Origin: Candidatus Woesearchaeota archaeon CG11_big_fil_rev_8_21_14_0_20_43_8
GTDB taxonomy: Archaea > Nanobdellota > Nanobdellia > Woesearchaeales > CG08-08-20-14
NCBI GenBank assembly: GCA_002762705.1
Contig: PCVE01000080.1
Span: 1-22,652 of the forward strand
Direction: 5' to 3'
DNA: 22,652 nucleotides
Shown piece by piece: positions 1-7,061 of this stretch (position 1 is the stretch's first letter; each line of letters begins with the position of its first letter). The notes beneath the pieces are model-generated. The model was not told where the DNA came from and searched no databases. It saw only the letters and a list, made by a program, of their open reading frames with translations. A program made the position numbers and the translations under genes.

Positions 1-21
1 TTAAAGATAGTTTACATTGTT

Positions 22-41
22 CTTAAGCCTTACGGCTTAAG
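22..41. repeat. Perfect 8-bp inverted repeat (hairpin)
   Basis: CTTAAGCC at 22-29 is followed by a four-base TTAC spacer and its exact reverse complement GGCTTAAG at 34-41. It lies just before the open frame of the SGNH-like gene. It could be a transcription or RNA-folding element, or a hairpin of the kind found at ends of IS200/IS605-type elements. It also reads as LKPYGLR in frame 1, so it may simply be coding sequence. The window edge prevents a decision. Confidence 0.55.
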
Positions 42-89
42 GACTCTATATTTTGAACTTTTCTACAAAGCCATAAATTAAGAGGCCTT

Positions 90-806
90 TTGGATGTTGA
101 CGAAGTCCATCTAAAAAATATTGTTCTGGAAATAGATATGCATAGTTTTTCCTCACTTCTTGTAGATGATACCCATTTACTTAATGATCTTTGGTTTTAC
201 AAGAAATATATGTCATATTCAGAAATGAAAGAAATCCGTAATGAATCATACCCTGCGTTATATATTGAAGCCAATTTTCCATTTATCGGCAGTGGATCTG
301 ACATCATCGCAAACACCATAAATCATCCAAAACTCACTGAGATATATCAGGGCTGGTCTAAGTCAGACATCAATTTTTCTTCAACTCCAAATAAAGAAGC
401 CGTTGCTATGGAAAGAGCGAATGTGCATTTCAAAGGATATGAACGAATAAACCCACTTATTTTTGAGTATTTTCTAAAAACATTGTCACTTGCAAAAGAA
501 AACAATCTAACAGTAATCCTTGTGAGTTATCCGGTATCTAAAGAATTTGATGAAGCCATGGAAAAACTTGGCATAACAAAAGATGATTATTATAGCACAA
601 TATTTGATGGCATTGATTCTGTTCTTGATGAATATATGTATTTTGATTATTATGACATGTTCTTTTATAATCCAGAACTGCTTTTTGATCCAGATCATCT
701 TAATTCCAATGGTGCAGAGACATTTACTAAAAAAATTTATGAAGATTACATGGCAGAAAAAATGAGCCAATACATTGAATCAGAGCCAAATCACAAAGTG
801 AGATAG
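90..806 (+). CDS. SGNH-hydrolase-like protein, C-terminal part (5' end damaged or cut)
   Basis: The frame is open from 57 (a TGA ends at 56), and the first usable start is a weak TTG at 90, giving 238 residues. The late motif FDPDHLN carries Asp200 and His203, spaced like the C-terminal D-x-x-H of SGNH/GDSL hydrolases. Before it come RANVHFKGYERINPL and a strand TVILVSYPVS, the usual order in DltD/AlgJ-like SGNH proteins that act on cell-surface polymers. The N-terminal block with the catalytic Ser is missing. Frame 1 (bases 1-78) reads ...RTLYFELFYKAIN, plausible upstream family sequence, so a frameshift near 75-90 or a truncation is likely. The region looks more AT-rich than its neighbours. 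The last 16 bases overlap the convergent gene. Fold assignment is moderate; substrate unknown. Confidence 0.6.
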   Translation: MDVDEVHLKNIVLEIDMHSFSSLLVDDTHLLNDLWFYKKYMSYSEMKEIRNESYPALYIEANFPFIGSGSDIIANTINHPKLTEIYQGWSKSDINFSSTPNKEAVAMERANVHFKGYERINPLIFEYFLKTLSLAKENNLTVILVSYPVSKEFDEAMEKLGITKDDYYSTIFDGIDSVLDEYMYFDYYDMFFYNPELLFDPDHLNSNGAETFTKKIYEDYMAEKMSQYIESEPNHKVR

Positions 807-1873
807 TTCGCTGCCCAGAGCATCGACTCATCACTCCTATAGAATGTCTTCTTGTATGGTGATCCGTCTTCTTCATAGACCTCAAGGAAATTTCCATGTT
901 CTTCTATGAGTCTTCTGTAAGTGGCCTTGTGTTTCAGATAAAGCCTCTTATCGACACCCATCAGCAGCTTGACATACAACGGGCCCATGTGCATCCATAT
1001 CGCCGTCCCTTCATAATTCGAAGCGAACCAATTCATCGGCCAGAGCTCTTTGTCTTTTATCCGGAAGTTCGTGTACTTGAGCGGGAAAGGATCATCAAGC
1101 CCTGCTTCATGGATCTTCACAAGGCAGCTCTTAAGCATCTTCCTGTCTTTTGTGACACCGCATATGAAAGGGAATATGTTCGCGTCTCCTGCGATATATC
1201 TCTTTTTTTCCATGTCATCGTAGAAGAACCCATCATTACACCATAATCTATCGACGATCTTCTTTTTCATATCGCCAAATGGGTTATTGAGACCGAAGTG
1301 ATCTATGTCATCAGATGCCATCGATAGCATGCAGTTGTCATATGTCGAAGAGACTCTTCGCAGATTATCCTTCATTGATGAAAAAGACCTGTCTTCTCTC
1401 ACAAGACATGTCTTCTTGTCGATGCATAATCTATGATATCTATCAATCTCGCTCTGCAGGAATGCCTTATGTCTCTTGACCACATTTTCTGCATCGAGTA
1501 AACGAAGTATCCTAAAACAATACGCCAAAGTATCAGGAGCGAGCGAGAACACATCTATCGGTATATCGCGTGGTGTTATCGTGGTCGTAAGTTTTCCATG
1601 TCTGGAATACACAGAAAGCACGTATTCCATAGATTCAAGCAGTTTTTGCTTGTATCCAAGTGATATAAGGCTCTCTGCGCACCATCCAAGATCCCTCATA
1701 TAGAATTCATGGAAATGACCTGCGCTGACAGTGAAATAGCGCTTATTCCAGCAATCATCGACAATCTTATGACAGATCTCCACAGGTGTGCCTATATATC
1801 GCACTTTTCGACCAGATAACGCCCTTACAGCGAATCTTAGGCCTTCTCTTACGTGTTCGATACCTAGCCCCAT
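791..1873 (-). CDS. Six-hairpin-glycosidase-like (GH15-like) protein
   Basis: This is a soluble protein of 360 residues without a signal peptide. Motifs recall the (alpha/alpha)6-barrel glycosidases and trehalase/glucoamylase-like families: FYMRDLGW (57-64), FFYDD (216-220), GDANIFPF (229-236), EGTAIWMHMGP (288-298), and a C-terminal block with Glu331, Glu335 and RSDESMLWAANYL (346-358). I cannot name catalytic residues with certainty. It may hydrolyse or phosphorolyse a storage or surface glycan in the cytoplasm. The ATG at 1873 is preceded about 27 bases upstream by a good TATA box, so its mRNA is probably leaderless. It is convergent with the SGNH-like gene and overlaps it by 16 bases. Family-level call only. 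Confidence 0.6.
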   Translation of the reverse strand: MGLGIEHVREGLRFAVRALSGRKVRYIGTPVEICHKIVDDCWNKRYFTVSAGHFHEFYMRDLGWCAESLISLGYKQKLLESMEYVLSVYSRHGKLTTTITPRDIPIDVFSLAPDTLAYCFRILRLLDAENVVKRHKAFLQSEIDRYHRLCIDKKTCLVREDRSFSSMKDNLRRVSSTYDNCMLSMASDDIDHFGLNNPFGDMKKKIVDRLWCNDGFFYDDMEKKRYIAGDANIFPFICGVTKDRKMLKSCLVKIHEAGLDDPFPLKYTNFRIKDKELWPMNWFASNYEGTAIWMHMGPLYVKLLMGVDKRLYLKHKATYRRLIEEHGNFLEVYEEDGSPYKKTFYRSDESMLWAANYLTL

Positions 1874-1896
1874 TCTGGCTTATTTTAGGCTGGAAG

Positions 1897-1911
1897 GATA
1901 TATAAATGTGT
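1897..1911 (-). promoter_or_regulatory. TATA box of the glycosidase-like gene
   Basis: The minus strand reads ACATTTATATATC, a near-consensus archaeal box A centred near 1902. The ATG begins at 1873, about 28 bases downstream, which places the expected transcription start on or next to the start codon (leaderless mRNA). Confidence 0.65.
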
Positions 1912-1957
1912 TGGGGATCAAAAAATTGAGGTTATATAATACAAAAATTGATCAATA

Positions 1958-2179
1958 TCAATCCGTCTCAAGTAATTTTTTAAGTGCCGATTGTGCAGAA
2001 TTATATCCTGGATTTATCTCTAGAGCCTTTTTATATTCATCTATCGCATCCCAACCAATGAATGTCACATCATCACATACAAAATCATTATTGAAGATAT
2101 TATTATAAGATATTACAACAGAAAGTATGATAATCAAAATAAATAACCAATTTGTGTGTTTTGATGATTTATTCTTCAT
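1958..2179 (-). pseudogene. Internally deleted TMTC-like TPR membrane protein remnant
   Basis: The ORF of 73 residues joins two pieces that normally lie far apart. Residues 4-43 have a membrane segment (WLFILIIILSVVI) followed by SYNNIFNNDFVCDDVTFI, the hallmark N-terminus of TMTC/O-mannosyltransferase-like polytopic proteins, whose first lumenal loop begins Y-x-N...F-V-x-D-D. Residues 43-73 (WDAIDEYKKALEINPGYNSAQSALKKLLETD) are a single TPR helix pair of the kind that ends such proteins. The remaining membrane segments and TPRs are absent, and the reading frame is kept across the join near 2050-2056. It lies 29 bases downstream of the GTPase stop and could be read with that operon. It might instead be a genuine mini-protein, but an in-frame deletion remnant is more likely. 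Confidence 0.55.
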
Positions 2180-2208
2180 TTTTGATCTAGATCAGTTACA
2201 GTTGAATT

Positions 2209-3345
2209 TCATTCGATATGCAATTCAAGCACATCCCCATCCATAAGGACATGGTTGATGCTCAGTTTCTGCGCGGCAAATTTTGCGCTGTTTCCTGTCA
2301 CTCTCGCGAAACGGAATTTCCGTGAGAAATCCTTATGCAGTTTGTCGCAAACATCTTTTATCATGCATCCAATATGCATGATCATTGGGATGCCCATATC
2401 TGCCTTCTTGCCTGGCTCTTTCATAAATACCCTTATTAGGCAGAGCTTATCGAATATCAAGTCTTTTAGTTCACCCATTCCGATATCTTCTTTTGCAGAA
2501 ATACAGATATCCGGACAGACTTTCTTCTTTATCTGTGCAAGCTTATCTTCCGGCACCATGTCAATCTTATTTATAGCGACGATCGATGGCATGTACACTT
2601 TGTTGTCTTCGATGCAATCAATGAATTCATCATCAGTGATATCTTCTCGTATGACTATGTCAGCATTGACAAGACTAAATTCTTTGCATATCGCTTTTAC
2701 AGTGTCAGAATTGATCTTAGTCAGCTTGCATGTAGCACCCATCCTAATGCCGCCTTTTCCTGTCTTTGTTATCTTGACATCTGGCCTCTGCTTGTCAAGC
2801 CTGATGTTCGTGTCATAGACCTCTTTTCTCAGTATCTCAAGATGAGCAGGATGATTCACATCCACGACAATCAGAGCAAGATCCGCATTCCTCATGACAG
2901 AAAGAACCTCTTTTCCACGGCCAGTGCCCCTTGCAGCACCCCTGACAACACCAGGGACATCAAGGACCTGTATCTTCGCATGCTTGTATTCAAGAAGCCC
3001 AGGGATACAGGTTAGGGTCGTAAAAGCATATGCACCCACCTCTGAATTCGCGTTTGTCAATTGATTGAGCAATGTTGACTTACCAACAGAAGGAAACCCA
3101 AGCAAAAGGACAGTGCCATCTCCAGTCTTCCTGACAGCATATCCATCACCGCCCTTACTGCCTTTTCCTCTTGATTCCTGTTTCTCACGAAGTTTCGCGA
3201 TCCTTGCCTTCAGAAGGCCGATCGACATCTGTGTCCTTTTATTATATTTAGTATTAGCGAGCTCCTTCTCAAGTTCCTGTATCCTGTCAGGAATCTTGAC
3301 CTTCTCCTTTTTCGCGACATCGCCTTCTTTCTTCTTAAGCTTCAT
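2209..3345 (-). CDS. DRG-family (OBG/DRG) GTP-binding protein with TGS domain
   Basis: This is a cytoplasmic GTPase of 378 residues, the normal length for archaeal and eukaryotic DRG proteins, which associate with translating ribosomes. All G motifs are present: G1 GFPSVGKST (83-91), G2 Thr109/Thr110, G3 DVPG (129-132), G4 NKID (259-262) and G5 SAK (283-285). A Lys-rich helical N-terminus (1-65) precedes the G domain. The S5D2L-like insert typical of DRG lies between G3 and G4 (about 175-240). A TGS domain (about 302-377) ends the protein. The ATG lies 3 bases after the transglutaminase-like gene's stop with no clear Shine-Dalgarno, so translation is probably coupled. A housekeeping GTPase at the tail of a surface-protein operon is unexpected. 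Confidence 0.93.
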   Translation of the reverse strand: MKLKKKEGDVAKKEKVKIPDRIQELEKELANTKYNKRTQMSIGLLKARIAKLREKQESRGKGSKGGDGYAVRKTGDGTVLLLGFPSVGKSTLLNQLTNANSEVGAYAFTTLTCIPGLLEYKHAKIQVLDVPGVVRGAARGTGRGKEVLSVMRNADLALIVVDVNHPAHLEILRKEVYDTNIRLDKQRPDVKITKTGKGGIRMGATCKLTKINSDTVKAICKEFSLVNADIVIREDITDDEFIDCIEDNKVYMPSIVAINKIDMVPEDKLAQIKKKVCPDICISAKEDIGMGELKDLIFDKLCLIRVFMKEPGKKADMGIPMIMHIGCMIKDVCDKLHKDFSRKFRFARVTGNSAKFAAQKLSINHVLMDGDVLELHIE

Positions 3346-3348
3346 TTT

Positions 3349-5871
3349 CTACACGAAACCACGCTTCCTTTTTAGCTTTTCGCTTTCGTCTTCTAGTTTT
3401 TCGAACTCTTCTTCGATGTCTTTCTCTATCTTATGCTCAAGCTCCTTGATCATCTTGGTCGGGTCGATATTTGGATTCTCTGACACCAGCTTTGCCTTTT
3501 TTTTATTGACTGAAGAGAACAGCTTTCCAAATAATGACTTTTTCTTTGGGGGTTCAAGATGCCTATGATGATGACTCTTCTCGATATGCTGCAATCTCTT
3601 CTTCTCTTTCTCAAGCCTTCGCTTCTCAGCTTCGAGATGGGCTTTCTCTTTTATCAATTTCTCGTTTTCTTCAATCACTTCATATACCGCTTCCTCAAGC
3701 TCTTCTTTAGGGATGTCATCGCCATCCTCTTCTGCCAGCGTTTTTAGTTCTTCTGCCTCTTTAGATATCGATAATTTCTTGCTCTTATGATGCACTTTGC
3801 TTATGCTATGCAATATGAACCCAAGAAGCCCGCCAATAGAGAAAGCGAATATCGCAAAAGCGAATAACCCGAACTTTGACTTGGTCCGAAGCACATCCTC
3901 TGCGCCAAGCCATAGATTCTGCGTAAAAGAAGTATTGACTAGTTTGATATCAAAATCCTTGCTGATATTGATCAGATTGCCATCCATGTCTGTATGGACA
4001 ACAGAGATTGTGAAGGTGTTGTTTCCTGGTTTGAGATCGTTGCCTTTGAGGTCTATTAGAAATCTTCTGTCGATAGTCATCTCATCAAGGTCCCAGCGCT
4101 TGTTCTGGCTTCCATGATCAAGGAAGACGCTCACATTCCCGATCGGCGCTGTCGTCTTCTTCTTTATCAGGAAATCTATCTTGAATGTGTCCTGGAATTC
4201 TACCATGTCTGCGTGATTGATGTTTGAGATCTCCACTTTTGGAGGATTATGGGCCATGAATTCTACCTGAGACACTTTCGAGACATCTTCATTGCTTGCT
4301 GTCACAATCACTTCATGTTGTCCAGATGTGTTCTCCACATAAGAGAAAGTCACTATTTTTGTGCTCGCTATATTGATCGTGACTGTTTTACAATCATCCT
4401 GATAGCATACATCCAGATCAGAAAGCACAGTGTTCCCTGTGTTTGACAAATCACAGGTGATCGTGAATTCTTTTCCGACATAGATAAGAGATGGACTTGC
4501 TGAACAGCTGAGCTGCAGATTCTTAGAATAATGTTTTGTCTCCTGCTCCCGGCTTATGTTGCTGAGGAGCTCAAGATTATCAAGAGAATACATGATGTTC
4601 TTAGAAGACGCGGTGAAATTAGCGGTCGCAGAGATTTCATTTAGGAAATATACCCTGACTGGGACAAGATAAGAATATTTTGAATCGAGATCATCAGAAA
4701 GTTTAGTTGTCCAATGCAATTTCTTGGTCTCGTATGGTACCAAAAGGAGATCCCTTGTGTTGCCATCAAGGAAAGTCATCTCATTTGATAATGTGGCATA
4801 GACAGTCAATCCGGTATAATGATTGTTCAGGTTCTGCACCTCGACTTCAAGTATATTGTACGAACCGAATCCCACCTGGCTTTTCAGGAACTGCGCTTTT
4901 AGTGTCACTCTATGATCTATCTTCTCACCGATCTCTTTCACCTCAGCATTGAACTCAAGCGCCTTTGTCTGCAGAGTTATATCTCTACCCCGCCATTCAT
5001 ATTTAGAAGAATATCCACCGGAATCAAAAGATTCCTTGAGTTTTATGTGAGCTGCATCGATGAACCCGAATTCATTATAGGTTATATCGAACGGCACCCA
5101 GCCTACACTGGGGAAATATACTTCTGCCCAGGCATGAGGCCCAAAACCCGGTGGGGTCTTTAGGTTTGTATATGCATAGCCAGAGACATACTTTGTCGGT
5201 ATGCCGATGTCTCTTAATATAGAGACAAACAATGCGGTGATCTCATCACATACACCTTGCCGCACCTTGAATGTGTCTGATGGTTTCTCAAGCGTCTCAG
5301 AGAAAGATAGATTGTATTCAATATTGTTCTTCACCCATTCTGATATCTTGAACACCAATCGATAAAGATCATCTTCACCCTGCGCGAGATCATTCGCAAG
5401 TTTGCTTATGTCACTATTGATATCTATATTCTCTGTGAATTTCAGATAATCCTCGACTCCAGAAGTGTCTTTTTTAGTCAGAGGAAAATCAATCTTCTGG
5501 CTCACCCTCTTGAGACCATAATCCGTCTCGACAGTAGCACGCACCTGATATATCAGCTTGCTTCCGATATCTGGCTCGCTCCATTTGAAACTCAATGTAT
5601 CGCCGACAAGATTAGCATTTGGTGTGGTGTCCATATTAGAGACCCTCTGCCGCCAGGTGTTCAATGGGACAAAAGTGAGGTCTGCTTTCACATATCGAGA
5701 TTCTGCCGCGACACCCAATGGTTTCAATTCAAGTTCAGATGATATCTTGATATCAGTCTTCAGCGTCTTGCTGGTATATGCCCATTCATCATTCGATGCT
5801 GAGACAGATCCAATCAGAGCGATGACTAGCATAGTGGATAGTAAAGACCAAAAGATATATCTCTTCATCAT
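3349..5871 (-). CDS. Membrane-anchored transglutaminase-like protein
   Basis: The protein has 840 residues from the ATG at 5871. A TTG 21 bases upstream is also open, but MMKRYIFWSLLSTMLVIALIGSVSAS is a proper signal peptide and the ATG sits one base after the preceding stop. A transglutaminase-core domain carries Cys208 (QGVCDEITALF), His246 (PHAWAEVYFPS) and Asp262 (VPFDITYNEFG), the full Cys-His-Asp triad. Ig/CARDB-like beta domains follow (about 310-640), one holding a Cys pair near CYQDDC. A TM segment at about 667-690 leads to a highly charged cytoplasmic coiled coil (about 705-840). By family it could be a protease or a cross-linking enzyme acting outside the cell on surface proteins. 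The operon position suggests a partner or maturation factor for the giant surface protein; that role is inference. Confidence 0.8.
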   Translation of the reverse strand: MMKRYIFWSLLSTMLVIALIGSVSASNDEWAYTSKTLKTDIKISSELELKPLGVAAESRYVKADLTFVPLNTWRQRVSNMDTTPNANLVGDTLSFKWSEPDIGSKLIYQVRATVETDYGLKRVSQKIDFPLTKKDTSGVEDYLKFTENIDINSDISKLANDLAQGEDDLYRLVFKISEWVKNNIEYNLSFSETLEKPSDTFKVRQGVCDEITALFVSILRDIGIPTKYVSGYAYTNLKTPPGFGPHAWAEVYFPSVGWVPFDITYNEFGFIDAAHIKLKESFDSGGYSSKYEWRGRDITLQTKALEFNAEVKEIGEKIDHRVTLKAQFLKSQVGFGSYNILEVEVQNLNNHYTGLTVYATLSNEMTFLDGNTRDLLLVPYETKKLHWTTKLSDDLDSKYSYLVPVRVYFLNEISATANFTASSKNIMYSLDNLELLSNISREQETKHYSKNLQLSCSASPSLIYVGKEFTITCDLSNTGNTVLSDLDVCYQDDCKTVTINIASTKIVTFSYVENTSGQHEVIVTASNEDVSKVSQVEFMAHNPPKVEISNINHADMVEFQDTFKIDFLIKKKTTAPIGNVSVFLDHGSQNKRWDLDEMTIDRRFLIDLKGNDLKPGNNTFTISVVHTDMDGNLINISKDFDIKLVNTSFTQNLWLGAEDVLRTKSKFGLFAFAIFAFSIGGLLGFILHSISKVHHKSKKLSISKEAEELKTLAEEDGDDIPKEELEEAVYEVIEENEKLIKEKAHLEAEKRRLEKEKKRLQHIEKSHHHRHLEPPKKKSLFGKLFSSVNKKKAKLVSENPNIDPTKMIKELEHKIEKDIEEEFEKLEDESEKLKRKRGFV

Positions 5872-5872
5872 A

Positions 5873-7048
5873 TCATTCGCGCTCTTTTCCAAAAATTTTC
5901 CCTTCGGATATTATGCTTATTATATATGAACAAAGCAGCACAAGAAGGCCGCTTATCCCCTTTATGAATTCTGCGACAAGGAAAATAGAGAATGCGGCCA
6001 TAGATGCGTAATGCTTCTTCATGAATTCGATTATCGCACTTATCTGTTCCACATTCTGTTCGACATCTTCATCTTCAGTCACATGGACCGCGAGCTGCCT
6101 GTCAAGTTCCTGTTTTGCGATAGTATCTATCTGTTTCATCTTGGATTCTATCTTATCAGTGCAGCTCTCTTCGATCGATGAGTCGCTCTTGGCTGCGAGG
6201 ATAAGCGCGCCTTCGACACTCTCAAGCATCTTATGATTCGCATCCCTCTGCTGTCTCTCAATCGAACTTTGGACATCTGATCCATCATCTATATCTATCC
6301 CGGAACTGGCCATGAGACTATTTATCTCCACCTCTGCGAAATCATCACTGCCTGCAAGAGTGATATATACACCTATAGCTATCATAATCGACATCAATAT
6401 GAAGACATGCTTATAGCTCCCGACGATTATCTCAGTGAAATCGGTTTTTTTGTAATGTTCTTTTCTCTTCTGGATATTCAATATGAAATAGATTATGCTA
6501 CCACATATGCCAAGAGCAGCAAAAGCAGACAATGTGCTCCACCCGAAGAACAGCAAAGTCAATATGAACAGGAGTATCGGGGCTGAGAAGATAGTGAAAT
6601 CATCGCGATCTCTTTTCATAGCATAATAGCCGATGATGACTGATGCAACAGAGAACATGACAACAGAAGCTATGACCATCATCAGATTGATATCACTGTT
6701 GCCTTTGAGCATCACTGAGAATTCAGTCAACGGCGTCAACAAAAAACCAGCTTCAAGAGAACTTCTCTTCAGAAGTATGAAACTTATGATCATACCGACA
6801 AGACATCCTACGATGCTGATTATCTTTGTTTTCTGGCTCAATACATCGCTATCGTCAGAAGAGGATGTCGCTTTGTCTTTACCTTTCTTTATCTCATCGT
6901 CATCTATCTGATTATCAATATAATCGAATGCCTCTTTTATCAGATGCGCTTTGATATCCTGGCTTGACAAAGATTCCTTGATCTCACTATCTGTGAAACT
7001 ATCTTTTCTATATCGCTTTATGTAATCGACTATCTCCTTATCGACCAT
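5873..7048 (-). CDS. Polytopic membrane protein with N-terminal helical repeat
   Basis: This is a 391-residue protein that I do not recognise as a named family. Residues 1-46 (VDYIKRYRKDSFTDSEIKES...LIKEAFDYID) form a short helical module resembling the three repeats at the end of the upstream gene's product. A charged Ser/Asp linker follows. Membrane segments lie at about 75-93, 121-143, 151-169, 173-191 and 213-232. A hydrophilic, Gln/Glu-rich helical domain (about 233-345) with two Cys-free acidic stretches leads to a final hydrophobic region (349-380) that could cross once or twice. The ATG has the best Shine-Dalgarno in the window (GGAGGTT, 5-6 bases upstream). Spacing is 13 bases from the gene before and 1 base to the gene after. 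It probably forms the integral-membrane core of the operon's complex. Confidence 0.75.
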   Translation of the reverse strand: MVDKEIVDYIKRYRKDSFTDSEIKESLSSQDIKAHLIKEAFDYIDNQIDDDEIKKGKDKATSSSDDSDVLSQKTKIISIVGCLVGMIISFILLKRSSLEAGFLLTPLTEFSVMLKGNSDINLMMVIASVVMFSVASVIIGYYAMKRDRDDFTIFSAPILLFILTLLFFGWSTLSAFAALGICGSIIYFILNIQKRKEHYKKTDFTEIIVGSYKHVFILMSIMIAIGVYITLAGSDDFAEVEINSLMASSGIDIDDGSDVQSSIERQQRDANHKMLESVEGALILAAKSDSSIEESCTDKIESKMKQIDTIAKQELDRQLAVHVTEDEDVEQNVEQISAIIEFMKKHYASMAAFSIFLVAEFIKGISGLLVLLCSYIISIISEGKIFGKERE

Positions 7049-7053
7049 CTACT

Positions 7054-7060
7054 AACCTCC
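7054..7060 (-). promoter_or_regulatory. Strong Shine-Dalgarno for the polytopic membrane protein
   Basis: The minus strand reads GGAGGTT five to six bases before the ATG at 7048 and only a base or two after the upstream gene's TGA (7062-7064). It shows that this start is internally initiated within the operon mRNA, unlike the leaderless first genes. Confidence 0.75.
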
Positions 7061-7061
7061 G

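Noticed and set aside
2183..2192. Short palindrome GATCTAGATC between the TPR remnant and the GTPase gene
   Set aside because: Ten bases are too few to call a site, and no second copy or T-run accompanies it.
3065..3568. Plus-strand ORF of 167 codons opposite the GTPase and coiled-coil genes
   Set aside because: It mirrors Lys/Glu-rich codons of the real minus-strand genes, giving Ser/Phe-rich low-complexity protein without domains.
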